Source of the DNA: Pseudomonas oleovorans subsp. oleovorans
GTDB taxonomy: Bacteria; Pseudomonadota; Gammaproteobacteria; Pseudomonadales; Pseudomonadaceae
Assembly (NCBI RefSeq): GCF_002197815.1
Contig: NZ_NIUB01000025.1
Coordinates: 1 to 64,000, forward strand
Direction of reading: 5' to 3'
Length of the DNA: 64,000 bases
The notes beneath the pieces were generated by a model. That model did no database searches and was not told the origin of the DNA. It worked only from the letters and a program-made list of their open reading frames with translations. Made by a program: the position numbers and the translations under genes. Position 1 is the first letter of the stretch, and every line of letters starts with the position of its first letter. Positions 56,945 through 64,000 of the stretch are shown here, piece after piece.

Positions 56945-57150
56945 GAGTCCTGCTCCAGGGCTTTGAGGCGCGAAATCATCGATTCGACCTTGTGCCGGGC
57001 CAATTCGTTCTTTTCGATCAGATGAGCGCGTTCCTCGCGCCAGGCCTGTTCATTCGCCAGCAGGAGTCGGTTGTGAGCCTTTAGCTGCTCGACACGCTGG
57101 ATCAGCAGCTCCAGCTTGGCGGTCAATGCGTGCAAATCGGCGTCTTCCAT
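56941..57150 (-). CDS. TIGR02449 coiled-coil protein (ZapB-like)
   Basis: The 69-residue product is almost wholly coiled coil: LHALTAKLELLIQRVEQLKAHNRLLL and REERAHLIEKNELARHKVESMISRLKALEQ. It belongs to the TIGR02449 family that precedes zapA in pseudomonads. By size and coupling it may serve as a ZapB-like partner of ZapA; this is inferred, not shown. A fixed ATGA overlap with zapA supports equimolar expression. Confidence 0.87.
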   Translation of the reverse strand: MEDADLHALTAKLELLIQRVEQLKAHNRLLLANEQAWREERAHLIEKNELARHKVESMISRLKALEQDS

Positions 57151-57202
57151 GGGCTCTCGCTATGGGAGGGAATGGCTGGACTATATAGGCCTGTCCCGTT
57201 CA

Positions 57203-57355
57203 GGGCACCTCTAAAAACTACCTGCGTTGTCATCACTGCGTTAAAAACAAGCTCAAAATGTTAATTGCAACTCGTAAAGTCGAGCGCGACTCCGATCGTT
57301 TCTCGCTTGTTTTTGCCTTGTGCTGACTGCCTCGCCTACGTTCTTAGATGCGCCC
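57203..57355. repeat. MITE-like palindromic element, copy 2
   Basis: The tips GGGCACCTCTAAAAAC and GTTCTTAGATGCGCCC are imperfect inverted repeats. The core (GCGTTAAAAACAAGCTCAAAATG, then CTTGTTTTTGCCTTG and GCCTCGCCTACGTT) is shared with copy 1 at 13,005. It fills much of the 349-base gap between the TIGR02449 and ygfB genes. The rest of that gap holds no gene. Confidence 0.75.
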
Positions 57356-57499
57356 GTCATGGGTCAAACCATGCTTGGCAGTGGTGTGATGCAGATGACG
57401 GCATCACCCCGGCGGCCTCGGATGGTCTTGCCGCGTCTGCCGGTGCTAGGATACGAGGCCTCCATTCTAGAGATTGCGCCGCCTGGCGCCTAGCTATCT

Positions 57500-58054
57500 A
57501 TGTCGATTCCAAGCTCTCCCTACGCTGCCTTCGCCGCTCTGTTGAACAGTGCCGGGCATTCCGTTTCTCCTGCCGAACTGCATGGCCTGCTGCTCGGTCG
57601 CAGCTGCGCGGGTGCCGGCTTCGAGGCTGATGCCTGGCTGCTCGACGCTGCCGATCTGCTTGGCAGCGAGCCGCAGGATAACGTGCGCCAGGCGCTGATC
57701 GGCCTGCAGGAGATGGTCAAGGGTGAGCTGTGCAGCGAAGACGTCACCGTGGTGCTGTTGTTGCCGGATGACGAAACCCCGCTGGCGCAGCGCGCAACAG
57801 CTCTGGGCCAGTGGTGCCAGGGCTTTCTCGGTGGTTTTGGCCTGACCGTTCGCGACGGTGCGCTGAGCGCCGAAGCCATGGAAGTGTTGCAGGATCTCTC
57901 CGCCATCGCCCAGGTGCAGAGCGCCCTGGAAGAATCCGAAGATGGTGAGAGCGACTACATGGAGGTGATGGAATACCTGCGTGTGGCGCCGCTGTTGCTG
58001 TTCACCGAGTGCGCCAAGCCTGCGGCACCTGCTGCCAAACCGTCCCTGCACTGA
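57500..58054 (+). CDS. ygfB: YgfB (UPF0149) family protein
   Basis: The 184-residue all-helical protein has the UPF0149 pattern: [30 protein letters not shown] and [17 protein letters not shown]. In P. aeruginosa YgfB affects AmpDh3 and beta-lactam tolerance, as I recall. It opens the ygfB-pepP-ubiH-ubiI series, with pepP 18 bases away. The segment AAPAAKPS at the C-terminus is a low-complexity tail. Confidence 0.92.
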   Translation: MSIPSSPYAAFAALLNSAGHSVSPAELHGLLLGRSCAGAGFEADAWLLDAADLLGSEPQDNVRQALIGLQEMVKGELCSEDVTVVLLLPDDETPLAQRATALGQWCQGFLGGFGLTVRDGALSAEAMEVLQDLSAIAQVQSALEESEDGESDYMEVMEYLRVAPLLLFTECAKPAAPAAKPSLH

Positions 58055-58072
58055 TTTTCGTCGGAGCCTGCC

Positions 58073-59407
58073 TTGATCAGCATCCCCAAGTCCGAATATG
58101 CCCGTCGGCGCAAGGCGCTGATGGCGCAGATGGAACCCAACAGCATCGCCATTCTGCCGGCAGCGCCGGTGTATATCCGCAATCGTGACGTCGAGCATGT
58201 CTACCGCCAGGACAGCGACTTCCAGTACCTCACCGGTTTCCCCGAGCCGGAGGCGGTGATGGCCCTGATTCCCGGGCGCGAGCATGGCGAATATGTGCTG
58301 TTCTGCCGCGAGCGTGACCCGGAGCGCGAATTGTGGGACGGCCTGCGCGCCGGCCAGGACGGTGCGATCAGTACATTCGGCGCCGATGACGCTTTCCCCA
58401 TCGGCGATATCGACGACATCCTGCCGGGGCTGATCGAAGGCCGCGAGCGCGTCTACTACGCCATCGGTTGCAACCAGGAGTTCGATCATCGGCTGATGGA
58501 GTGGATCAACCACATCCGCGCCAAGGCCCGTCAGGGCGCCACGCCGCCGAGCGAGTTCGTCGCCCTCGATCACCTGTTGCACGACATGCGTCTGTACAAG
58601 TCGGCTGCCGAGGTGAAGGTGATGAAGGAGGCCGCCGAGATCAGTGCGCGTGCGCACGTGCGCGCGATGCAGGCCAGCCGCGCCGGTCTGTTCGAATACC
58701 ACCTGGAAGCCGAGCTGGAGTACGAATTTCGCAAGGGCGGGGCGAAGATGCCGGCCTACGGCAGCATCGTCGCCGCGGGCAAAAATGCCTGCATCCTGCA
58801 CTACCGTGAGAACAATGCACCGCTCAAGGACGGCGACCTGGTACTGATCGACGCTGGCTGCGAGATCGACTGCTACGCCAGCGACATCACACGCACCTTC
58901 CCGGTCAGCGGTAAGTTCTCGCCCGAGCAGAAGGCCATCTACGAACTGGTGCTCAAGGCCAACGAGGAGGCATTCAAGTTCATTGCTCCAGGCCGGCACT
59001 GGAACGAGGCCCATGAGGCCACCGTGCGGGTGATCACTGCCGGCCTGGTTGATCTGGGTCTGCTCGAGGGTGATGTTGACGAGCTGATCGCCAGCGAAGC
59101 CTACAAGCCTTTCTATATGCACCGCGCCGGCCACTGGCTGGGCATGGATGTGCATGACGTCGGCGATTACAAGGTCGGCGGGCAGTGGCGCGTGCTGGAG
59201 ATCGGCATGGCGATGACCGTCGAGCCAGGCATCTATATCGCCCCTGACAACGACAAGGTTGCCAAGAAATGGCGCGGCATCGGTGTGCGCATCGAGGACG
59301 ACGTGGTCGTGACCAAGAAGGGCTGCGAGATTCTCACCAACGGTGTGCCCAAGACCGTTGCCGAGATCGAGGCGCTGATGGCGGCCGCGCGTAGCGAGGC
59401 GGCCTGA
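58073..59407 (+). CDS. pepP: Xaa-Pro aminopeptidase
   Basis: PepP removes N-terminal residues ahead of proline. The 444-residue enzyme has an N-terminal domain (about 1-170) and a pita-bread catalytic domain with the two-metal ligands in LIDAGCEIDCYASDITRTF, HRAGHWLGMDVHD, TVEPGIYI and RIEDDVVV. The start is TTG (MISIPKSEYARRR) with CGGAG six bases upstream; the next ATG would remove conserved residues. ubiH follows after four bases, so they are one transcript. Confidence 0.96.
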   Translation: MISIPKSEYARRRKALMAQMEPNSIAILPAAPVYIRNRDVEHVYRQDSDFQYLTGFPEPEAVMALIPGREHGEYVLFCRERDPERELWDGLRAGQDGAISTFGADDAFPIGDIDDILPGLIEGRERVYYAIGCNQEFDHRLMEWINHIRAKARQGATPPSEFVALDHLLHDMRLYKSAAEVKVMKEAAEISARAHVRAMQASRAGLFEYHLEAELEYEFRKGGAKMPAYGSIVAAGKNACILHYRENNAPLKDGDLVLIDAGCEIDCYASDITRTFPVSGKFSPEQKAIYELVLKANEEAFKFIAPGRHWNEAHEATVRVITAGLVDLGLLEGDVDELIASEAYKPFYMHRAGHWLGMDVHDVGDYKVGGQWRVLEIGMAMTVEPGIYIAPDNDKVAKKWRGIGVRIEDDVVVTKKGCEILTNGVPKTVAEIEALMAAARSEAA

Positions 59408-59411
59408 GCCC

Positions 59412-60596
59412 ATGTCACGCGTACAGTTGGCGATCATCGGTGGCGGTCTGGTCGGCGCGAGCCTGGCGCTGGCGCTGCAGGACACCGCGCGTCAGCGTGG
59501 CTGGCGCATCGCCCTGATCGAACCCTTTGCCCCGGGCAGCGAATACCAGCCCAGCTATGACGCGCGCTCTACCGCGCTGTCCTATGGCAGCCGGTTGATC
59601 TACGAGCGCCTGGGCCTGTGGCAGAGCATTGCCCAGCGGGCTGAGCCGATTCAACAGATTCATGTTTCCGACCGCGGCCGCTTCGGCGCCACGCGCCTGC
59701 AGGCCATCGAGGAAGGCGTGCCGGCGCTCGGTTATGTAGCTGAGAACGCCTGGCTCGGCCATTGTCTGTGGCAGGCGCTGGATCAGGATGTGATCGAGTG
59801 GCGTTGCCCGGCCGAAGTGCTCGGCATGCAGCGGCTCGACGACGGCTATCGCCTGACCCTGAACGACGAAACCTGCCTCGACTGCGAACTGGCGATTCTC
59901 GCCGATGGTGGGCGTTCCGGCCTGCGTGAGCAGCTTGGTATCGGCGTCAGCAGCAAGCCTTATGGGCAGAGTGCGCTGATTGCCAACGTCAGCCCGCTGG
60001 AGGCGCATCGCGGACAGGCCTTCGAGCGCTTCACCGATGACGGCCCGATGGCGCTGCTGCCCTTGAGCGATAACCGCTGTGCACTGGTCTGGACACGCGC
60101 CGCGGCTGACGCCGAGCGCCTGTTGCGCGTCAGCGAGACCAGCTTTCTCAGCGAGTTGCAGCAGGCCTTCGGTTATCGCCTGGGCGCCTTGCGCCAGGTG
60201 GGTGCGCGGCATCTCTATCCGCTGAGCCTGGTCGAGGCGCAGGAGCAGGTGCGTCCGCATCTGGTGGTGCTGGGCAACGCCGCGCACAGCCTGCACCCCA
60301 TCGCCGGCCAGGGCTACAACCTGTCGCTGCGCGATACCCTGGCGCTGGCCGAGGTGCTTATCGATAGCGAGGCAACACTGGGCGATTTCGCCACCCTGCA
60401 GCGTTACCAGCAAAGGCAACAGCTCGATCAGCAAATGACCGTCGGCTTCTCCGATCAGGTGACGCGTCTGTTCAGTAACGCGCAGCCGCTGCTGACTGCC
60501 GGGCGCAACCTGGGTTTGCTCGGCCTCGACCTGCTGCCGCCAGCCAAGCGCTGGTTCGCCCGCCAGGCCATGGGCATGGGAACCCGCAATCTATGA
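59412..60596 (+). CDS. ubiH: 2-octaprenyl-6-methoxyphenol hydroxylase UbiH
   Basis: This flavin monooxygenase of ubiquinone synthesis, 394 residues, has the FAD fingerprint IIGGGLVGASLALAL, the DG motif ILADGGRSGLREQL, and the GD-type loop VVLGNAAHSLHPIAGQGYNLSLRD that binds the flavin ribityl chain. It is coupled closely to pepP. It is paired with ubiI downstream; the two are paralogues with about the same architecture. Confidence 0.93.
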   Translation: MSRVQLAIIGGGLVGASLALALQDTARQRGWRIALIEPFAPGSEYQPSYDARSTALSYGSRLIYERLGLWQSIAQRAEPIQQIHVSDRGRFGATRLQAIEEGVPALGYVAENAWLGHCLWQALDQDVIEWRCPAEVLGMQRLDDGYRLTLNDETCLDCELAILADGGRSGLREQLGIGVSSKPYGQSALIANVSPLEAHRGQAFERFTDDGPMALLPLSDNRCALVWTRAAADAERLLRVSETSFLSELQQAFGYRLGALRQVGARHLYPLSLVEAQEQVRPHLVVLGNAAHSLHPIAGQGYNLSLRDTLALAEVLIDSEATLGDFATLQRYQQRQQLDQQMTVGFSDQVTRLFSNAQPLLTAGRNLGLLGLDLLPPAKRWFARQAMGMGTRNL

Positions 60597-60606
60597 TCAG
60601 CTCCAT

Positions 60607-60660
60607 AGGGTGCGCTGTGCGCACCAATAGGGAGTCATGATGCGCACAGCGCAACCTGAG
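60607..60660. repeat. Palindrome between ubiH and ubiI
   Basis: GGTGCGCTGTGCGCA at the left pairs with TGCGCACAGCGCAACC at the right around CCAATAGGGAGTCATGA. It fills most of the 77-base gap between the two genes. It is a member of another dispersed palindrome class and could attenuate transcription into ubiI. Confidence 0.65.
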
Positions 60661-60673
60661 GTTAAGGAGTGAT

Positions 60674-61891
60674 ATGCGAGCGGATCTGATCATCGTCGGT
60701 GCCGGTATGGTTGGCAGTACCCTGGCCTTGGCGCTGGAGCACAGCGGTCTGGACATCCTGGTCGTCGACGGCAGCCCGCTGAGCGTGGCGCCGTTCGATG
60801 CCCAGGCGCCGTTCGAGCCGCGTGTCAGCGCGCTGTCGATGGCCAGCCAACGCATTCTCGAACGCTTGGGCGCCTGGCAGGGCATCGCCTCTCGGCGTGC
60901 CTGCCCCTACGGCGAGATGCGCGTGTGGGATGGCTCCGGCACCGGCAGCATTCACTTCGCTGCGGCCAGCGTGCATGCCGAGACGCTTGGCCATATCGTC
61001 GAGAATCGCGTGGTGCAGGATGCCCTGCTCGAAAGGCTGCACGACAGCCAGATCGGCCTGCTGCCTGGCGCGCGCCTGGAGCAGCTGCGCCGCTCCGGCG
61101 ACGACTGGTTGCTGACGTTTACCGATGGTCGCCAACTGCGCGCACCACTGCTGGTCGCGGCCGACGGCGCCAACTCCGCGGTACGCCGCCTGGCCGGCTG
61201 CGCTACGCGCGAATGGGATTATCTGCACCATGCCATCGTCACCAGCGTGCGTTGCGAGAAGCCGCACCAGGCCACTGCCTGGCAACGCTTTACCGACGAT
61301 GGTCCACTGGCCTTCCTGCCGCTGGCAGGGCCGGCTGACGAGCGCTGGTGCTCGATCGTCTGGTCGACCGTACCGGCTGAGGCCGAGCGCCTGATGGCGC
61401 TGGATGATGCCGCCTTCTGTGTCGAGTTGGGCAAGGCCTTCGAGCATCGCCTGGGCCAGGTGCTACATGCCGACCGCCGTCTGTGCATTCCACTGCGTCA
61501 GCGCCATGCCAAGCGCTATGTCGAGCCGGGGCTGGCGCTGACCGGCGATGCCGCGCACAGCATCCATCCGCTGGCCGGGCAGGGGGTCAATCTGGGCTTC
61601 CTCGATGCGGCGGTGCTGGCCGAGGTGCTGCTGCATGCCGCCGAGCGCGGCGAGCGCCTCAGTGATGAGCGGGTGCTGAGCCGCTACGAGCGCCGGCGCA
61701 TGCCGCATAACCTGGCGATGATGGCGGCGATGGAGGGCTTCCAGCGTCTGTTCCAGGCCGACCCGCTGCCGCTGCGCCTGCTACGCAATGTCGGCCTCGA
61801 CCTGGTCGATGGCCAGGCCGAGGCTAAGGCGCTGTTCGTGCGTCAGGCGCTGGGGGTGTCGGGCGATCTGCCAGAGTTGGCGCGAGTCTGA
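60674..61891 (+). CDS. ubiI: Ubiquinone-biosynthesis hydroxylase UbiI (VisC-like)
   Basis: The 405-residue paralogue of UbiH has the FAD fingerprint IVGAGMVGSTLALAL, LVAADGANSAVRRLAG, and LTGDAAHSIHPLAGQGVNLGFLDAA. It belongs to the UbiH/COQ6 group; assignment as UbiI rather than UbiF rests on gene order (pepP-ubiH-visC) and general resemblance. GGAG is at the right distance from the ATG. The last gene of the ubi series. Confidence 0.9.
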   Translation: MRADLIIVGAGMVGSTLALALEHSGLDILVVDGSPLSVAPFDAQAPFEPRVSALSMASQRILERLGAWQGIASRRACPYGEMRVWDGSGTGSIHFAAASVHAETLGHIVENRVVQDALLERLHDSQIGLLPGARLEQLRRSGDDWLLTFTDGRQLRAPLLVAADGANSAVRRLAGCATREWDYLHHAIVTSVRCEKPHQATAWQRFTDDGPLAFLPLAGPADERWCSIVWSTVPAEAERLMALDDAAFCVELGKAFEHRLGQVLHADRRLCIPLRQRHAKRYVEPGLALTGDAAHSIHPLAGQGVNLGFLDAAVLAEVLLHAAERGERLSDERVLSRYERRRMPHNLAMMAAMEGFQRLFQADPLPLRLLRNVGLDLVDGQAEAKALFVRQALGVSGDLPELARV

Positions 61892-61944
61892 GGCGACGCA
61901 ACTTGTAATAACTGCTGCGTTTCTTCTCGCTGTTTACGTTGAGA

Positions 61945-61975
61945 AAGTAAATAACATTCACTACTATTCAGCCAC
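61945..61975 (+). promoter_or_regulatory. Possible iron-regulated promoter region of the Fbp operon
   Basis: The AT-rich stretch AAAGTAAATAACATTCACTA has a weak resemblance to Fur hexamer repeats and lies 40-60 bases before the ferric-binding protein gene. The match is poor; the assignment rests mainly on gene function. Confidence 0.25.
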
Positions 61976-62002
61976 TTTGCTCATCCAAAAGAGGCTGGTC
62001 CC

Positions 62003-63004
62003 ATGAAGGCTCGCAACGCCCTTCTCGCTGCATTCACCCTCAGCACCCTGGCAACTGCCGTTCAGGCTGCCGATGAGGTGGTGGTTTACTCTGCCCGTAT
62101 CGACGAGTTGATCAAGCCGGTGTTCGATGCCTACACCGAGAAAACCGGGGTCAAGGTGAAGTTCATCACCGACAAGGAAGCCCCGCTGATCGCCCGCCTC
62201 AAGGCCGAAGGTGCCAACACCCCGGCTGACCTGCTGATCACCGTCGACGCCGGTAACCTCTGGCAGGCCGAGCAGGAAGGCGTGCTGCAGCCGACCAAGT
62301 CCGACATCATCGACGCCAATATTCCCGCCCAGTACCGCTCCAGCACCGATAGCTGGACCGGCCTGTCGCTGCGCGCACGGACGATTTTCTACTCCACCGA
62401 GCGCGTCAAGCCGGAGGAGCTGTCCACCTACGAAGCCCTGGCTGACAAGAACTGGGAAGGCCGCCTGTGCCTGCGCACCAGCAAGAAGGTCTACAACCAG
62501 TCGCTGACCGCTACCCTGATCGAAGCCCACGGCGCCGAGAAGACCGAAGAAATCGTCAAGGGTTGGGTCAACAACCTGGCCACCGACGTATTCCCGGATG
62601 ACACCGCGCTGCTGCAGGCCATCGACGCCGGCCAGTGCGACGTGGGCATCACCAACACCTACTACTATGGTCGTCTGCACAAGCAGCAGCCGGATCTGAA
62701 GGTCAAGCCGTTCTGGCCGAACCAGAATGATCGTGGCGTACACGTCAACCTGGCCGGTGCCGGCGTGACCAAGCATGCGCCGCATGCCGAGCAGGCCAGG
62801 AAGCTGCTGGAGTGGATGACCACCCCGGAAGCGCAGAGCATCTTCGCCGGCGTCAATCAGGAATTCCCGGCCAACCCGGCCGTGGCACCGTCCAAGGAAG
62901 TGGCGGCCTGGGGTGCCTTCAAGGCTGACTCGGTTGCTACCGAAGTGGCGGGCAAGCGTCAGGCTGAAGCGACCATGCTGATGGATCGCGCCGGCTGGCA
63001 GTAA
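62003..63004 (+). CDS. fbpA: Ferric iron ABC transporter substrate-binding protein
   Basis: The 333-residue periplasmic protein has a signal peptide ending VQAAD and the FbpA/AfuA fold: [61 protein letters not shown] over residues about 124-156, and the iron-binding tyrosine pair in [11 protein letters not shown]. It carries Fe3+ to the permease encoded next. Genes of this type are normally controlled by Fur; the site here is unclear. A palindromic repeat separates it from the permease gene. Confidence 0.95.
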   Translation: MKARNALLAAFTLSTLATAVQAADEVVVYSARIDELIKPVFDAYTEKTGVKVKFITDKEAPLIARLKAEGANTPADLLITVDAGNLWQAEQEGVLQPTKSDIIDANIPAQYRSSTDSWTGLSLRARTIFYSTERVKPEELSTYEALADKNWEGRLCLRTSKKVYNQSLTATLIEAHGAEKTEEIVKGWVNNLATDVFPDDTALLQAIDAGQCDVGITNTYYYGRLHKQQPDLKVKPFWPNQNDRGVHVNLAGAGVTKHAPHAEQARKLLEWMTTPEAQSIFAGVNQEFPANPAVAPSKEVAAWGAFKADSVATEVAGKRQAEATMLMDRAGWQ

Positions 63005-63006
63005 CG

Positions 63007-63128
63007 GGGATCGTGCCCACGCTCCGGCGTGGGTGCGTCGCCCGTGACGCGCCGCGTCACGCCTGTTGGCTCTGACGCTGGGGCGTCGAGCGCTGCATTC
63101 CCGCGCGGAGCGTGGGAGCGATCATCGT
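63007..63128. repeat. Compound palindrome between fbpA and its permease gene
   Basis: GGGATCGTGCCCACGCTCC at the left pairs with GGAGCGTGGGAGCGATC at the right; inner segments GACGCGCCGCGTC and CACGCTCCGGCGTGGG form extra hairpins. It is a widespread Pseudomonas intergenic type. In this position it likely lowers permease expression relative to the binding protein. Confidence 0.8.
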
Positions 63129-63213
63129 ACCTTCGGTGATCCGCGCCGCTGCCGTTATACTGCGACGCCCCGCCTGGTCGGGGCGTCGTCATTTGTGTAG
63201 TCGAGGAATCCGC

Positions 63214-64000
63214 GTGCCGCATCCTGTCCAGCGTCGCTGGTACCCCATCGTCCTGGCCGTCGCCGTTCTGGTGCTGATGCCGTTGTCGGTATTGCTGCTG
63301 AGCTGGCATGAGGTGGATCAGCAGATCTGGTCGCACCTGTGGCAAACGCAGATGACGCGGCTGATCGGCAACACGCTGACCCTGGTGATAGGCGTTGGTG
63401 TGGGTGTGACGCTGTTGGGCGTCAGCCTGGCCTGGCTCACCAGCCTCTGCGAATTTCCCGGTCGGCGTTGGCTGGATTGGGCGCTGATGCTGCCCTTCGC
63501 CATTCCTGCCTACGTGTTGGCCTTCGTGTTCGTCGGCTTGCTGGATTTCGCCGGCCCGGTGCAGACGCTGCTGCGCGAATGGTTCGGCAGCGGCTTTCGC
63601 CTACCGCGTGTGCGTTCCACTGGCGGCGTGATCATCGTTCTGGTGCTGGTGTTCTACCCCTACGTCTACCTGCTCGCCCGTGGCGCGTTTCTGGCCCAGG
63701 GCAAGGGCTTGATGGAGGCCGCGCGGGTGCTCGGGCAGAGCCCCTGGCAGGCCTTCTGGCGGGTGGCGCTGCCAATGGCGCGGCCAGCCATCGGTGCCGG
63801 TCTGGCCCTGGCGATCATGGAAACCCTGGCCGATTTCGGTGCGGTGGCGGTGTTCAATTTCGACACCTTCACCACGGCGATCTACAAGACCTGGTACAGC
63901 TTCTACAGCCTGACCAGCGCCACGCAACTGGCCAGCCTGCTGCTGCTGGCCGTCGCCCTAGTGCTTTATGGCGAGCGTCGTGCGCGTGGTGCGGCGCGGC
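63214..64000 (+). CDS. fbpB: Ferric iron ABC transporter permease (partial, runs off the right edge)
   Basis: The first 262 codons of an SfuB/FbpB-type permease are present. At least six membrane helices are visible, and the EAA loop typical of the family appears as EAARVLGQSPWQAFWRVALPMARPA (about 171-195), which contacts the ATPase. TLADFGAVAVFNFDTFTTAIYKTWYS is typical of iron permeases. The start is GTG at 63,214 with GAGGA upstream. Full-length homologues have about 540 residues with a second permease half, so the rest lies beyond the window. Confidence 0.92.
   Translation, partial: MPHPVQRRWYPIVLAVAVLVLMPLSVLLLSWHEVDQQIWSHLWQTQMTRLIGNTLTLVIGVGVGVTLLGVSLAWLTSLCEFPGRRWLDWALMLPFAIPAYVLAFVFVGLLDFAGPVQTLLREWFGSGFRLPRVRSTGGVIIVLVLVFYPYVYLLARGAFLAQGKGLMEAARVLGQSPWQAFWRVALPMARPAIGAGLALAIMETLADFGAVAVFNFDTFTTAIYKTWYSFYSLTSATQLASLLLLAVALVLYGERRARGAAR

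Overview
This 64 kb window is a chromosomal core segment of a Pseudomonas-type gammaproteobacterium. The evidence is gene order and protein family content: lptM-lysA-dapF-DUF484-xerC, the cyaY/rnk/cyaA block, argH divergent from algZ-algR-hemC-hemD-hemX-hemY, algQ-FKBP-algP, hemB-ppk-ppx, trxA-rho-ubiD, and zapA-6S RNA-ygfA with pepP-ubiH-ubiI. As I recall it, this is the same neighbourhood as the algR/hemC region of P. aeruginosa. High GC, GTG/TTG starts and many REP-like palindromes fit the genus. Placement near the mendocina/oleovorans/stutzeri groups is only an inference from the repeat types.

Layout. 1-260: the 3' end of a group II intron (domains V and VI), then a REP palindrome. 259-4845: a tightly coupled minus-strand operon for lysine/diaminopimelate synthesis, XerC recombination and a HAD phosphatase. 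5027-7170: an AraC-type regulator, frataxin, DUF1289 and Rnk on the plus strand. 7256-13649: the minus strand carries class I adenylate cyclase, a periplasmic solute-binding protein, a GH114-like protein, an acetyltransferase and a probable outer-membrane protein. 13712-25074: argH, the AlgZ/AlgR two-component system, the hemCDXY tetrapyrrole operon, DsbB, the anti-sigma factor AlgQ, an FKBP isomerase and the histone-like AlgP. 25113-34883: an ABC-F protein, transporters, a cytochrome c/FTR1 iron permease fusion, a thioesterase, ElbB, a sterol-desaturase-like enzyme and DedA. 35097-40131: hemB, ppk and ppx. 40230-41568: a decayed accessory remnant, namely allA, a headless ABC ATPase and a headless GntR regulator. 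41740-47907: trxA, rho, ubiD, an iron-sulfur flavin reductase, a quinone oxidoreductase and a FliL-like protein. 48059-54863: a three-part ABC exporter, whose HlyD gene looks frameshifted, and a CHASE-PAS-GGDEF protein. 55-62 kb: an EVE protein, a 43-residue membrane peptide, ygfA, 6S RNA, zapA, a coiled-coil partner, ygfB, pepP, ubiH and ubiI. 62-64 kb: a ferric-iron ABC importer that runs off the right edge.

How the genes work together. Heme synthesis is represented by hemB, hemC and hemD with hemX and hemY. Iron handling is represented by cyaY, the FTR1 fusion and the Fbp system. Ubiquinone synthesis is represented by ubiD, ubiH and ubiI. Global control is represented by AlgR/AlgZ, AlgQ, AlgP, CyaA, Rnk, 6S RNA, Rho and polyphosphate.

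I found no convincing new multi-gene system. The observations most worth a second look are the allA-ABC/GntR deletion scar near 41,041, an apparent one-base deletion near codon 5 of the HlyD gene (about 52,926), two copies of a palindromic MITE-like element, several families of long perfect palindromes, the truncated group II intron, and small ORFs at 55,555 and upstream of rho.
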